This document shows positions 8,124-16,863 of a stretch of DNA of 64,000 nt, piece by piece (the stretch's first letter is position 1; the number at the start of each line of letters is the position of its first letter). The notes beneath the pieces are model-generated. The model did not search any database, was not told where the DNA came from, and worked only from the letters and a program-made list of their open reading frames with translations. The DNA lies in the NCBI GenBank assembly GCA_030428355.1, contig JAUIBL010000001.1, positions 220,023-284,022 on the forward strand. The letters run 5' to 3'. The DNA comes from Alphaproteobacteria bacterium (GTDB lineage: Bacteria; Pseudomonadota; Alphaproteobacteria; Rhodobacterales; Rhodobacteraceae). The position numbers and the translations under genes are program-made.

Positions 8124-9158
8124 ATGGACGTTCTTCACAAAACCCCCGCTCTGGCCGATGCCGTGCTTGCGACACTGGCCGATATTCCTTTTCCCAGCGT
8201 CGATGCCGATCGCCCGGCGGCGTTGCTGACCCGCTGCCCGGCGGCGGCGGTGACGCCGCTCTCCGACGCGCCTGATTTGGCCAAGGCGGCGGGTGTTGGA
8301 CAGGTCCATATCAAGGACGAACGCGGGCGCATGGGGCTGGGCAGCTTCAAGGCGCTGGGCGCGGCCTATGTGATTGCCCGCGATGCCGAAGAGGGCAACG
8401 CCAAGGGCCGAACCTATGTCACCGCCAGTGCGGGCAATCACGGTCTGTCCGTCGCTGCGGGCGCGCAGGCCTTTGGGGCGCGGGCGGTTGTGTATCTGGC
8501 GGATACCGTGCCCGAAGGGTTTGCCGACCGTCTGTGCAGCTTTGGTGCGGATGTGGTCCGGCACGGGGCGATCTATGAAGAGGCGATGGCAGGGGCGGCA
8601 CAGGCTGCCCGTGACAACGGTTGGGCCTTGCTGTCGGACAGTTCGTGGCCGGGCTATCTCGACCGGCCTCATACGTTGATGGAAGGCTATCTGGTGCTGA
8701 TGCAGGAAGCGGTCGCGCAGATGCACACGCCGCCGACGCATATCTTTCTGCAAGCGGGCGTGGGTGGTCTGGCGACGGCCTGCGCCGCCTATGCGCGGGT
8801 GGCTTGGGGCGATGCGCCCCGGATCGTCGTGGTCGAACCCGAGGTCGCCCCGGCGCTTTATGCTTCGATCAAGGCAGGCTCTGCGCAGGTCACGGAAGGG
8901 CCGGACTCGGCGATGGGGCGGCTGGACTGCAAGGAACCATCACTGATCGCGCTCAAGGGGCTGGCACGTGATGCGGATGACTTCATGCTGATCACCGAGG
9001 CCGAAGGTGTGGCGGGCAGCGCGGCCTGTGCCGATGCGGGTTTCCCGACCACGCCCTCGGGTGGGGCGGGGGTTGCCGGGTTGCTGGTGGCGGGGGCTGC
9101 GGTGGGCCTAACGACGGAGTCTCGTGTGCTTGTGATCCTCAGCGAGCAGGCGTCATGA
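8124..9158 (+). CDS. PLP-dependent lyase, diaminopropionate ammonia-lyase / threonine-dehydratase-like
   Basis: About 344-aa fold-type II PLP enzyme. Schiff-base Lys76 lies in 'GLGSFKALGA'; 'SAGNHGLSVAAGA' binds the substrate carboxylate; 'QAGVGGLATA' is the phosphate-binding Gly loop; 'TPSGGAGVAGLL' closes the active site. The 'SDSSWPGYLDRPHTLMEGY' segment resembles diaminopropionate ammonia-lyase. I give ATG 8124; ATG 8103 has a better purine-rich site (GAAGGGGAAG) and could be the true start, adding 7 residues. It heads an operon with an M24 hydrolase and an Asp/Glu-racemase-like gene, both overlapping. In ectoine-degradation clusters a related dehydratase (EutB) has these same kinds of neighbours. 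The substrate is not certain. Confidence 0.8.
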   Translation: MDVLHKTPALADAVLATLADIPFPSVDADRPAALLTRCPAAAVTPLSDAPDLAKAAGVGQVHIKDERGRMGLGSFKALGAAYVIARDAEEGNAKGRTYVTASAGNHGLSVAAGAQAFGARAVVYLADTVPEGFADRLCSFGADVVRHGAIYEEAMAGAAQAARDNGWALLSDSSWPGYLDRPHTLMEGYLVLMQEAVAQMHTPPTHIFLQAGVGGLATACAAYARVAWGDAPRIVVVEPEVAPALYASIKAGSAQVTEGPDSAMGRLDCKEPSLIALKGLARDADDFMLITEAEGVAGSAACADAGFPTTPSGGAGVAGLLVAGAAVGLTTESRVLVILSEQAS

Positions 9159-10312
9159 CACCTTCGCGTGGATTTCCAGCCGAAGAATTCAAGCAACGCA
9201 CCAGCGCCGGGCAGGCGTTGATGGCGGAGCACGGGCTGGCCGCCCTGTTGCTGACGACTGAGCCTGAGATCCGCTATTACACCGGGTTTCTCACCCGCTT
9301 TTGGGAAAGTCCGACACGCCCTTGGTTCGTGATCATCCCGGCGACTGGCGATCCGATTGCGGTGATCCCGTCCATCGGGGCGCATCTGATGGGGCAAAGC
9401 TGGATCACCGACATCCGGACGTGGGCGGCTCCGGATTACGAGGATGACGGGATCGGTCTGTTGGGTGATGCCTTGTCCGAAATCGTGCCCGCCTCTGGCA
9501 AGATCGGGCTGGCGGACCAGATGGAAAGCCATGTGCGGATGCCACTGGCCGATCTGCGGCAGCTTGAGGCGGCGCTGTCGCCGCGTAGCATTGTCGGGGA
9601 TGCCACGATCACGCGGCGGTTGCGGATGGTGAAATCCGAAGCGGAGATTGCCAAAATCCGGCATGCCGCCGGGATCGCCAATCGGGCGTTTGACCGGGTG
9701 CCGGTAAGCGTAGTGGCAGGCATGCCCCTGTCCGAGGTGTTCCGAAAATTCCAAAGTCTGTGCCTAGAGCAAGGGGCGGATTGGGTGCCCTATCTTGCCG
9801 GAGCGGCAGATGTCGGGGGCTATGCCGATGTGATTTCTTCCGCGACGGATACTCCGCTGGCGAGGGGCGATGTGCTGATGCTCGACACCGGGTTGGTCTG
9901 GGACGGGTATTTCTGCGATTTCGACCGGAACTACAGCGTTGGAGTGCCTGATCAAGACGTCGCTTCGGCCCACGCCCGGTTGATCGACGCCACGCATGTG
10001 GCGGCAGAGATTGCGAAACCCGGTGCGACCATCGCTGACCTGTTCCACGCGATGAACCGCGTGGTGAACCCCGGCGGTGACGAGATGGAGGTGGGACGTC
10101 TTGGGCATGGTCTGGGCATGCAACTGACCGAATGGCCTTCGATCATTCCGCAGGACCACACGGTTCTGGTACCCGGAATGGTTCTGACGCTTGAGCCGTC
10201 GGTCACAGTGCGGGACGGCAAGATCCTCGTGCATGAGGAGAATATCGTGATCCGCGATACGGGCGCGGTCTTTCTGTCCGAACCGCAATCCCACGACATT
10301 CGGGTGATCTGA
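9155..10312 (+). CDS. M24-family metallohydrolase (Xaa-Pro aminopeptidase / ectoine hydrolase-like)
   Basis: 385-aa pita-bread hydrolase with an N-terminal creatinase-like domain (about 1-160) and a catalytic domain with all five metal ligands: Asp244 (MLDTG), Asp255 (FCDFDRN), His318 (GHGLGM), Glu347 (TLEPS) and Glu361 or Glu362 (HEEN). Family members cut X-Pro bonds, creatine, or the ring of ectoine (DoeA/EutD, about the same length). ATG 9155 overlaps the lyase stop. Next to a EutA-like and a PLP lyase gene, an amidohydrolase of a small cyclic or N-acylated compound is more likely than a general peptidase; that is inference. DddP (DMSP lyase) is also M24, but I see no specific support for it. 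Confidence 0.83.
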   Translation: MTPSRGFPAEEFKQRTSAGQALMAEHGLAALLLTTEPEIRYYTGFLTRFWESPTRPWFVIIPATGDPIAVIPSIGAHLMGQSWITDIRTWAAPDYEDDGIGLLGDALSEIVPASGKIGLADQMESHVRMPLADLRQLEAALSPRSIVGDATITRRLRMVKSEAEIAKIRHAAGIANRAFDRVPVSVVAGMPLSEVFRKFQSLCLEQGADWVPYLAGAADVGGYADVISSATDTPLARGDVLMLDTGLVWDGYFCDFDRNYSVGVPDQDVASAHARLIDATHVAAEIAKPGATIADLFHAMNRVVNPGGDEMEVGRLGHGLGMQLTEWPSIIPQDHTVLVPGMVLTLEPSVTVRDGKILVHEENIVIRDTGAVFLSEPQSHDIRVI

Positions 10313-11049
10313 TGGCGCTGCCTTATACCATCGACACGCACCGTCCGACGCAGATTGGACTGATCACCCTGCAAAGCGACGAAACGATCGAGCGGGATTT
10401 CCGCATGCTTCTGCCTTCGGATGTGGAGCTTTTGGTGTCCCGCGTACCATCGGGTGCGACCGTGTCGCTCGACAGTCTGTGCGCGATGGAAGACAGCCTG
10501 ACGGCGTCGGCGCGGTTGCTGCCGGTCGGGGCGGCGTTCGCGGCGGTGGGCTATGGCTGCACCTCGGCCAGTGCGGCCATTGGGGCGGCACGGGTGGCCA
10601 AGTTGATCAAGGCGGGTGTGCCGACGCCGCATGTGTCGGACCCGCTGACATCCCTGGTTGCTGCGTGTCGCGCCGGGGCGATCACGAAGATCGGTCTGGT
10701 CAGCCCCTATGTCGCGTCCGTGAGCAACCGGCTGATCGCGGGTCTCGAGGCGTCGGGCATCGCGGTCACATCGTTCGGCAGTTTCGATGAACCGCTGGAA
10801 GAGCGGGTCGTGCGGATCTCGCGGGCGTCTGTGCGCGATGCGGCGGTGCATGTGGGGCAGGGTGGCGCGTGCGAGGCGGTGTTCCTGTCCTGCACCAATC
10901 TGCGCGCGCTTGAGGTTATCGAAGACATCGAAGCGGCATTGGGGCGGCCTGCCTTGTCCAGCAATCAGGTTCTGGCGTGGCATCTTGGGCGTCTGGCGGG
11001 GTTTGCCGAAAGATGTGCCCGGATCGGTCGGGTCTTCGAGTTCGAGTGA
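10312..11049 (+). CDS. Asp/Glu racemase superfamily protein (EutA / maleate isomerase-like)
   Basis: 245-aa protein of the aspartate/glutamate racemase fold. Both catalytic cysteines are present, Cys83 in 'GYGCTSASAA' and Cys194 in 'FLSCTNLRA', as in maleate isomerases and EutA rather than arylmalonate decarboxylases, which keep one. The start shares one base with the M24 stop (TGATG). Third and last gene of the operon. EutA proteins accompany ectoine and hydroxyectoine breakdown genes and are thought to act as isomerases or epimerases. Here no eutC (ornithine-cyclodeaminase-like) or eutE gene accompanies it. Confidence 0.82.
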   Translation: MALPYTIDTHRPTQIGLITLQSDETIERDFRMLLPSDVELLVSRVPSGATVSLDSLCAMEDSLTASARLLPVGAAFAAVGYGCTSASAAIGAARVAKLIKAGVPTPHVSDPLTSLVAACRAGAITKIGLVSPYVASVSNRLIAGLEASGIAVTSFGSFDEPLEERVVRISRASVRDAAVHVGQGGACEAVFLSCTNLRALEVIEDIEAALGRPALSSNQVLAWHLGRLAGFAERCARIGRVFEFE

Positions 11050-11050
11050 T

Positions 11051-11806
11051 CTAGGCTCTCGCTGCGCGCAGCCAGCCCAGAGATTGGTCCGTATCAGCGC
11101 CTGGCCGGTATTCGGCGCCAAGAGGGCGGGTCCAGCCAAGGGCGGCGATCCTATTGAAGACAAACCGATAATTCAGTTCGCCCTGATCGGGAATGCCCCG
11201 GTCGGGGACGGCGGCGAACTGGATATGCCCGATGAGCGGAAGCAGCGCTTCAAGACGTGTCACCACATCGCCTTCGGTGCGGGCGACATGGTAGCAATCG
11301 AACATCATCTTTATACCGGGGTCCGCCAGATCTGCCAGTAGCTCGGCGGCCTGATCGGTTGTGCGCAGGAAATATTGCGGCGCGTCGTGCCGGTTCAGGG
11401 GTTCGATCAGCAGCAGGATGTCATCAGGACAGGCCGCGCGGGCGTAGCGCAGGTTGTCGAGAAAGGTCTCGCGCGCTTCGGGACCGGAGGCGTTGCCTGC
11501 CATGGCGTGAATCGCGCCTGTTCGGGCGGCGACGGCATAGGCGATGGCCTGATCTATGGCGGCACGCGCGTCGGTCTCGCGGCCGGGCAGGGCGAGCAGG
11601 CCGTTTTCACCGGGATTGCCGCGCACTGTGTTGAGGCCCAGCATCGTCAATCCAGTTTCGCGCAGCGCGTCGTTCACCGCAGCAACCGGCGTGTCATAAG
11701 GCCAGTGACATTCGACGGCATCGAACCCGGCCGCCTTGGCCGCGCGGATGGCGTCGGGCAGGGGGCGGTCTGTCCAGAGAAACCCCAGATTGGCGGAAAA
11801 CTTCAT
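11051..11806 (-). CDS. hyi: Hydroxypyruvate isomerase-like TIM-barrel protein
   Basis: 251-aa xylose-isomerase-like TIM barrel. 'MKFSANLGFLWTDRPLPDAI', 'GFDAVECHWPYD', 'LLIEPLNRHDAPQYFL', 'MMFDCYHVARTEGD' and 'GHIQFAAVPDRGIPDQGELNY' match the Hyi family, with metal-binding Glu and His residues in the 'IEPLN', 'FDCYH' and 'GELNY' strands. Hyi interconverts hydroxypyruvate and tartronate semialdehyde. It converges on the EutA-like gene with a one-base gap. A beta-hydroxyacid dehydrogenase gene 2 kb away could complete a glycerate route, but the classic glyoxylate carboligase is not evident. Confidence 0.82.
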   Translation of the reverse strand: MKFSANLGFLWTDRPLPDAIRAAKAAGFDAVECHWPYDTPVAAVNDALRETGLTMLGLNTVRGNPGENGLLALPGRETDARAAIDQAIAYAVAARTGAIHAMAGNASGPEARETFLDNLRYARAACPDDILLLIEPLNRHDAPQYFLRTTDQAAELLADLADPGIKMMFDCYHVARTEGDVVTRLEALLPLIGHIQFAAVPDRGIPDQGELNYRFVFNRIAALGWTRPLGAEYRPGADTDQSLGWLRAARA

Positions 11807-11817
11807 GACTTCCCCAT

Positions 11818-11843
11818 CGTTCAGGCCCGTCGTTCAGGCCCAT
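11818..11843. repeat. Short tandem repeat upstream of hyi
   Basis: Two 13-bp units, CGTTCAGGCCCGT and CGTTCAGGCCCAT, in direct tandem, followed by a partial third (CGTTCGTG). They lie 11-37 bp upstream of the hyi start. Could be replication slippage or a tandem regulator site. Confidence 0.6.
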
Positions 11844-11984
11844 CGTTCGTGTGCAGTCTAGATGACGCGCCCTGACGTGAAAGGCCATGACGAACTGGCA
11901 CCGTTCGGATTGCCGATTTCAGAACAAGGTCGGCCCGAGATACTTGACGGCGCTCCGGCCATATCATAGGTCGGGTATCGTTGA

Positions 11985-12058
11985 GCGGGCGTTGTGTAGT
12001 GGTAAGACCTTAGCCTTCCAAGCTAATGACGCGGGTTCGATTCCCGCCGCCCGCTCCA
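11985..12058 (+). tRNA. tRNA-Gly, anticodon UCC
   Basis: 74-nt cloverleaf including encoded CCA. The acceptor stem GCGGGCG pairs with CGCCCGC (12048-12054), with discriminator T and CCA at 12056-12058. The anticodon stem TTAGC/GCTAA encloses loop CTTCCAA, giving anticodon UCC (reads GGA/GGG). The T arm has GCGGG, TTCGATT, CCCGC at 12031-12047. No integrase or duplicated 3' end nearby, so no sign that it serves as an attachment site. Confidence 0.97.
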
Positions 12059-12194
12059 GATCATTCCTGAAATCCCCTGATTTACACGGGCCAGCTAAGA
12101 CTTTAGCGCGGCAAATCGGCTTTTGACGCGCGTTCGGCTTGACCATTGCGGGCAGGCCAATGTTTAAGCATGTCCAGCTAAAAACGGGAACCTG

Positions 12195-13994
12195 ATGGCG
12201 GACGCGACACCGATACCGGCGAAGAACGAGGAACGCGAGAAATCCAAGAAGATCGGATCGCTTGCAGCCTTGTGGCCCTTCATCCTGCCTTACAGGATGT
12301 TGATGTTCGCGGCGCTGTTTGCGCTGACGGCGACCGCCTGCGTGTCGCTGATCCTGCCGATGGCGGTGCGTCGGGTGGTCGACAATTTCAACACCTCGGA
12401 CGGTGCGCTGCTGGATCTGTATTTTTCCGCCGCCCTCGGGATCGCCGGATTGCTCGCCATCGGGACCGCGCTGCGCTACGCGCTGGTGACCCGTTTGGGG
12501 GAACGGGTTGTTGCCGATATTCGCAAGGCGGTGTTCGGACGGGTGATCGGTCTCAGCCCGGCGTTCTTTGAACGGGTGATGACGGGCGAGGTGCTCAGCC
12601 GCATCACAACGGATACGACGCTGGTCCTGAGCGTACTGGGCTCGTCCATCTCGATCGCGCTGCGCAATGTGCTGCTGTTTGTCGGTGGCATGATCCTGAT
12701 GTTGTTCACATCGGCCAAGCTGACCGGGATGGTTCTGCTGATCGTGCCTGCGGTGGTGGTGCCGATCCTTGTTCTGGGCCGCAAGATGCGCAAGCTGAGC
12801 CGCGAGAACCAGGATTGGATCGCGGCCTCGTCGGGCAATGCGTCCGAGGCATTGCTGTCGGTGCAGACGGTGCAGGCCTTCACGCATGAAGAGATTTCGC
12901 GCAGCGCCTTCAGTGATGTGACCGAAAAGAGCTTTGACGCCGCGCGCCGCCGGATCTGGACGCGGGCGCTGATGACGGCGATTGTTATCTTTCTGGTGTT
13001 CACCGGCATCGTCGGCGTTCTGTGGATCGGGGCGACGGATGTGCGCAACGGCTCGATGAGCGCGGGCGAGTTGGTGCAGTTCGTGATCTATTCGGTGATG
13101 GTCGCCGGATCGGTTGCGGCCCTGTCCGAGATCTTCGGCGAGTTGCAACGGGCGGCGGGTGCCACCGAGCGGCTGGTCGAATTGCTGCATGCCGAAGACA
13201 CGGTGAATGACCCCGCAACGCCCCTGTCGCTGCCGGAACCGGTGCGGGGTGAGATCACGTTTGAGGATGTCCATTTCGCCTATCCCAGCCGCCCGGGCGT
13301 GGCGGCTTTGGATGGTGTCAACCTGCGCATCTCTCCGGGTGAGACGGTGGCCGTTGTCGGCCCGAGCGGAGCAGGCAAGACGACGATCATCCAGTTGATC
13401 CAGCGGTTCTATGACCCGGACTCGGGCGCGATCTGCCTTGATGGCATGCGGATCGACGCGCTGAACCGGGATGATTTCCGCAAGCATATCGCGCTTGTGC
13501 CGCAAGACCCGGTGATCTTTGCCGCGTCGGCCCGCGAGAACATCCGCTTTGGTCGCCCGGATGCGACGGACGCAGAGATCGAGAACGCGGCCAAGGCGGC
13601 GGCCGCGCATGAGTTCATCGCTGCGTTGCCCGACGGCTATGACAGCTACCTCGGTGAACGCGGGGTGATGCTGTCGGGAGGTCAGAAGCAGCGGATCGCC
13701 ATCGCGCGCGCCATTCTGCGGGATGCGCCTGTGCTGCTGCTGGACGAGGCAACGAGTGCCTTGGACGCCGAAAGCGAACGCGCGGTGCAGCGGGCGGTGG
13801 ACGAGTTGTCCGAGGGCCGCACGACCGTGATCGTGGCGCATCGTCTGGCGACGGTGAAAAAGGCGGATCGGATCATCGTGATGGATCAGGGTCGCATCGT
13901 GGCATCCGGTGCGCATGATGCGCTTGTGTCGGAAGACGGGCTCTACGCCCGTCTGGCGCGGCTTCAGTTCACTGACGGGATGGCCGCCGAGTAG
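12195..13994 (+). CDS. ABCB-type exporter half-transporter (MsbA/multidrug-like)
   Basis: 599-aa fusion of a six-helix exporter domain (residues about 30-320) and an ATPase domain. Walker A GPSGAGKT lies near residue 390, Q-loop 'ALVPQDPVIFAAS', signature LSGGQKQR near 493, Walker B 'VLLLDEATSALDAE' and switch His in 'VIVAHRLATV'. It acts as a homodimer exporting lipids or hydrophobic compounds; substrate unknown. The N-terminus is charged and cytoplasmic ('PAKNEEREKSKKIGSLAALW'). The gene follows tRNA-Gly by 136 bp. MsbA for lipid A is one option, but similar exporters of other specificity are common in this group. Confidence 0.9.
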   Translation: MADATPIPAKNEEREKSKKIGSLAALWPFILPYRMLMFAALFALTATACVSLILPMAVRRVVDNFNTSDGALLDLYFSAALGIAGLLAIGTALRYALVTRLGERVVADIRKAVFGRVIGLSPAFFERVMTGEVLSRITTDTTLVLSVLGSSISIALRNVLLFVGGMILMLFTSAKLTGMVLLIVPAVVVPILVLGRKMRKLSRENQDWIAASSGNASEALLSVQTVQAFTHEEISRSAFSDVTEKSFDAARRRIWTRALMTAIVIFLVFTGIVGVLWIGATDVRNGSMSAGELVQFVIYSVMVAGSVAALSEIFGELQRAAGATERLVELLHAEDTVNDPATPLSLPEPVRGEITFEDVHFAYPSRPGVAALDGVNLRISPGETVAVVGPSGAGKTTIIQLIQRFYDPDSGAICLDGMRIDALNRDDFRKHIALVPQDPVIFAASARENIRFGRPDATDAEIENAAKAAAAHEFIAALPDGYDSYLGERGVMLSGGQKQRIAIARAILRDAPVLLLDEATSALDAESERAVQRAVDELSEGRTTVIVAHRLATVKKADRIIVMDQGRIVASGAHDALVSEDGLYARLARLQFTDGMAAE

Positions 13995-14091
13995 AAATAT
14001 CGACAAGCCGGTCGGCAAGTGTCGGTTTTGGCCATGACAGGTCTTTGCCGACAACGGCACCTTGCGCCAAACGGCAACAAGGGAGAAGGCC

Positions 14092-15042
14092 ATGCAGGTT
14101 GGATTTGTGGGATTGGGCGCTGTCGGGGCCAAACTGGCGGGTACGCTGGCACGCAACGGGGTGGACCTGACGGTTTTCGACCTTGATCCCGAGCGGATCG
14201 ATCTGCTGGTGTCGCAAGGGGCCAAGGCAGGCACCAGCCCGGCCCAGGTCATGCGCGATTGCGAGGTGGTGATCACCAGCCTGCCCAGCCCTGCGGCATC
14301 GCAGGCGGTGTTGGACCAGCTTTTGCCGGAAATCGGGCCGGGGAAAATCTGGCTCGAGATGTCGACCACTGATCCCGAAGCGATCAAGGTTCAGGCCAAA
14401 GCGGTGCAGGATCGGGGTGGGCGCGCAGCGGACACGCCTGTTTCGGGTGGGTGCCACAGGGCGGCGACGGGCAATATCTCGATCTTTGCTGGCTGCGACC
14501 GGGCGACCTTTGAAACGGTGTTGCCGCTTCTGACCTATATGGGGCGGCGCGTCTTGCACACGGGCGAGGTGGGCAGTGCATCCGTTCTCAAGGTGATGAC
14601 CAATTATCTGGCCACCATTCATCTGGCCAGCCTGTGTGAGGCCATGACCACGATGGCGGCGCATGGGATCGACCTTGGGATCACCTACGAGGCGATCAAG
14701 GCGTCGTCGGGGACGTCTTTTGTGCATGAAACCGAAAGCCAGTTGATCCTATCGGGCAACCGCGATGTGGATTTCACGCTGGATCTGGTGCTCAAGGATA
14801 TTGGTCTGTTCCAGTCGCTGGCGGATGCCAAGAACGTTCCCTTGGAGCTGTCCCCCTTGCTCATACAGATCGTCAAGGACGGGCAGGCGCGCTATGGCGA
14901 CCGGGCACAATCGGATCGTTTGATCGAGCGGCTGGAGGAAGCCACCGGCCTGTCGATCACGGCACCCGGTTTCCCTACTGAACTCATCGACGACGAACCC
15001 GAGGAACGCGGAGCCGAGATCCGCAGAGCAGTCTCGCCTTGA
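14092..15042 (+). CDS. NAD(P)-dependent beta-hydroxyacid dehydrogenase (3-hydroxyisobutyrate dehydrogenase family)
   Basis: 316-aa oxidoreductase. Rossmann motif 'GFVGLGAVGAKLAGTLARNG' at the N-terminus, substrate loop 'DTPVSGGCHRAATGN', and catalytic Lys in 'GSASVLKVMTNYL'. Family substrates are 3-hydroxyisobutyrate, tartronate semialdehyde, 6-phosphogluconate and related beta-hydroxyacids; no feature here singles one out. ATG 14092 follows a strong GGAGAAGG site. The C-terminal tail of about 20 residues is acidic and probably disordered. Confidence 0.88.
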   Translation: MQVGFVGLGAVGAKLAGTLARNGVDLTVFDLDPERIDLLVSQGAKAGTSPAQVMRDCEVVITSLPSPAASQAVLDQLLPEIGPGKIWLEMSTTDPEAIKVQAKAVQDRGGRAADTPVSGGCHRAATGNISIFAGCDRATFETVLPLLTYMGRRVLHTGEVGSASVLKVMTNYLATIHLASLCEAMTTMAAHGIDLGITYEAIKASSGTSFVHETESQLILSGNRDVDFTLDLVLKDIGLFQSLADAKNVPLELSPLLIQIVKDGQARYGDRAQSDRLIERLEEATGLSITAPGFPTELIDDEPEERGAEIRRAVSP

Positions 15043-15088
15043 TGGTGTGAATGCGCTATCGGCGTCTTTGCATCACAGGAGAGACGCC

Positions 15089-15565
15089 ATGACCGACGAG
15101 ATCCTTGCCGAGGTTGATCCGCGCGGGCCCCGCCGTGTCATCGGGATCGGCATGCTGCTCATGCTGGGCGGTCTGGTGCTGTATCTTGCCTTCCTGCAAC
15201 CGCCCGCCAGTCTTGTGTGGCAGGCCTTCCTCATTGGGATGGGGCTGATTTCGCTTTGGATGGCGTACAAGCTGCAGGTGGCGACGACGCGAAAGCTGTG
15301 GCTGACGAAAGAGGCGCTGACCGACAGTGACGGCACGGTGATTGCGCGGGTCGAGGACATCGTCGCGGTCAACCGGGGCGCGTTTGCGATGAAGCCGTCC
15401 AATGGCTTTACGCTGAAATTGAAAAACCCGGCGCCACGGGCGTGGCAGCCGGGTTTGTGGTGGCGTTTGGGTCGCCGGGTTGCCGTGGGCGGGGTGACAC
15501 CAGGGTCACAGGCCCGCCCGATGGCTGACATCATTGCCGTGATGGTCGCCCGGCGTCAGGCTTGA
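15089..15565 (+). CDS. Conserved hypothetical small membrane protein
   Basis: 158 aa with two predicted helices ('VIGIGMLLMLGGLVLYLAFL' near 17-36 and 'LVWQAFLIGMGLISLWMAY' near 42-60), then a soluble tail of about 95 residues that may form a small PH-like or beta-rich domain ('LWLTKEALTDSDGTVIARVEDIVAVNRG'). ATG 15089 follows GGAGAG. I do not recognise a named family. It converges on the TadE-like gene with a 3-bp gap. Confidence 0.7.
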   Translation: MTDEILAEVDPRGPRRVIGIGMLLMLGGLVLYLAFLQPPASLVWQAFLIGMGLISLWMAYKLQVATTRKLWLTKEALTDSDGTVIARVEDIVAVNRGAFAMKPSNGFTLKLKNPAPRAWQPGLWWRLGRRVAVGGVTPGSQARPMADIIAVMVARRQA

Positions 15566-15568
15566 AGA

Positions 15569-16324
15569 TCAGGTATTCTGCTTCTTCTTCCCTTTGCCGT
15601 TCGTCGGTTCAGACGTGGTCGCTGCACAGTTTGCATCAGCAGATCCCTCGTCGGCGTTCTCTGCATTGTTGTTGCAGAGTGAGCCACCCGGAGCATCCTG
15701 ATCCCCATTGCCCCAGCCGTTGTTCTGCCAGGTCTTGCCGGAACCGTCATTGGCCCCTTCAAAGATCACCTGTGATGCAAAGCGCGGGCGGGTGAAGGAA
15801 TAGGTCTTGATATCGAACCCATCATTCGCAAGGTGCACCAGCGGTTGATACCAGTCGCGGGTCTCAACAAGGATGGTCTGGTCACCGACTGCCAGAATGG
15901 GCAGAAGCGATTGATAGTTGGACATGTCCCCCTGTGTCAGGGCAGACCAGTCCCCACGGGCTGTGGACCAGACGAGGTCATAGGTCTCGTTACCTTGGCT
16001 GACACCGTTACCCTTTTTGTTGTACTGAACCACCGAGATACGCAGGTCGACATCATCGCCCTGGGCCTGTGCAAGGTGGAGCAACAGGTTGCGGGCATTG
16101 TCGATATAGTCATCGTCAATGATTTCGGTTTCCCGCGAAATGATGTCACCGATCGTGTAGTTGGCTTTCTGGCTGATCGCCTGCTGCCGGAACACGTCGA
16201 AATAGAGCCACGAGATTGCAAAGATCACGATCAGAGCCGGAAGGATGATGATTGCCTCAAGCGAAGCATCGCCCTTGGTGTCGCGGATGAACCGCGACAC
16301 AGATTTCTGGATGCGAGCAGTCAT
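15569..16324 (-). CDS. TadE/TadG-like pilus-assembly protein with C-terminal low-complexity tail
   Basis: 251-aa protein with a short N-terminal cytoplasmic segment and one helix, 'EAIIILPALIVIFAISWLYF' (residues about 23-42), preceded by 'RDTKGDASLEA', the usual TadE/TadG membrane-entry motif (Gly-x-x-x-Leu-Glu). The periplasmic part ends in a Gly/Asn/Lys-rich stretch. Its ATG shares a base with the stop of the upstream TadE-like gene (TAATG). Third gene of the tad-like operon. It may be a minor pseudopilin or an envelope partner; no prepilin peptidase or TadA ATPase is in the window. Confidence 0.8.
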   Translation of the reverse strand: MTARIQKSVSRFIRDTKGDASLEAIIILPALIVIFAISWLYFDVFRQQAISQKANYTIGDIISRETEIIDDDYIDNARNLLLHLAQAQGDDVDLRISVVQYNKKGNGVSQGNETYDLVWSTARGDWSALTQGDMSNYQSLLPILAVGDQTILVETRDWYQPLVHLANDGFDIKTYSFTRPRFASQVIFEGANDGSGKTWQNNGWGNGDQDAPGGSLCNNNAENADEGSADANCAATTSEPTNGKGKKKQNT

Positions 16325-16863
16325 TAGTAAGGCTCCTGTACGAAGGCCGAGAAGGATACGATTGCTGCATAACCTTCGGCATCTTTGGGCATGGCTGCTG
16401 CCACACTGCCAGCCGGGGTGATCGGCTTGTACTTGTAGCAGGCGCGCAGCAGCATCAGCTCGTTGGGTTGACCCGGATCGAACTGGCGCAGCGGGCGGAC
16501 GGGTTCTGCCGAGTCAAAGCAGTCCGCATCCCGTGCCGGTTCCGTCCAGTCCCGCAGGCTGAGCGGGATCATTTCGAGACGCAGCATCTGATCGCAATCC
16601 GTGAGCAGTGTGGTGTTTTCGCAGATCATGGTCTTGATCGTATCGTGATCCATGTTCTCACCCGTGCCGAGGCGCACTTCGCGAACCGCGAGGTCCAGTC
16701 CACGCTCAAGCTGCGTGTGGCGGACCGAGAGTGCCCCGATTTCCATACCTGCGACGATCACAGCAAGGAACACAGGCAGCCAGATGACGAAGGGGATCGT
16801 GACGACAGAGCCGCTTTCGTCCCGCAGGAAGCTGCGGATTTTCTTGGGAGCAAACCGCATCAT
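16324..16863 (-). CDS. TadE-like pseudopilin family protein
   Basis: 179-aa protein starting with tandem Met codons (ATGATG, 16863-16858). It has the TadE membrane motif 'RDESGSVVTIPFVIWLPVFLAVIVAGMEIGAL' and a soluble tail with four cysteines that could form disulfides in the periplasm. The ATG overlaps the TadG stop (ATGA), so it is the middle gene of the three-gene operon. Family members assist Flp/Tad pilus biogenesis or anchor to the envelope. Confidence 0.8.
   Translation of the reverse strand: MMRFAPKKIRSFLRDESGSVVTIPFVIWLPVFLAVIVAGMEIGALSVRHTQLERGLDLAVREVRLGTGENMDHDTIKTMICENTTLLTDCDQMLRLEMIPLSLRDWTEPARDADCFDSAEPVRPLRQFDPGQPNELMLLRACYKYKPITPAGSVAAAMPKDAEGYAAIVSFSAFVQEPY

Noticed and set aside
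9155..10312. Calling the M24 protein DddP (DMSP lyase), tempting in a roseobacter
   Set aside because: Length and neighbours fit ectoine-hydrolase/aminopeptidase-like proteins better, and no DddP-specific sequence could be confirmed.
11985..12058. tRNA-Gly as an attachment site of a genomic island
   Set aside because: No integrase, no repeated tRNA 3' end and ordinary chromosomal genes on both sides.
14013..14056. Inverted GTCGGCAA / TTGCCGAC after the ABC exporter as a terminator
   Set aside because: Arms are about 25 bp apart with no U-tract; too weak to list.
11964..14387. 807-residue minus-strand open frame over tRNA-Gly, the ABC exporter and the dehydrogenase start
   Set aside because: Antisense to two convincing genes and a tRNA; Arg/His-rich translation is typical of the complement of GC-rich coding DNA.
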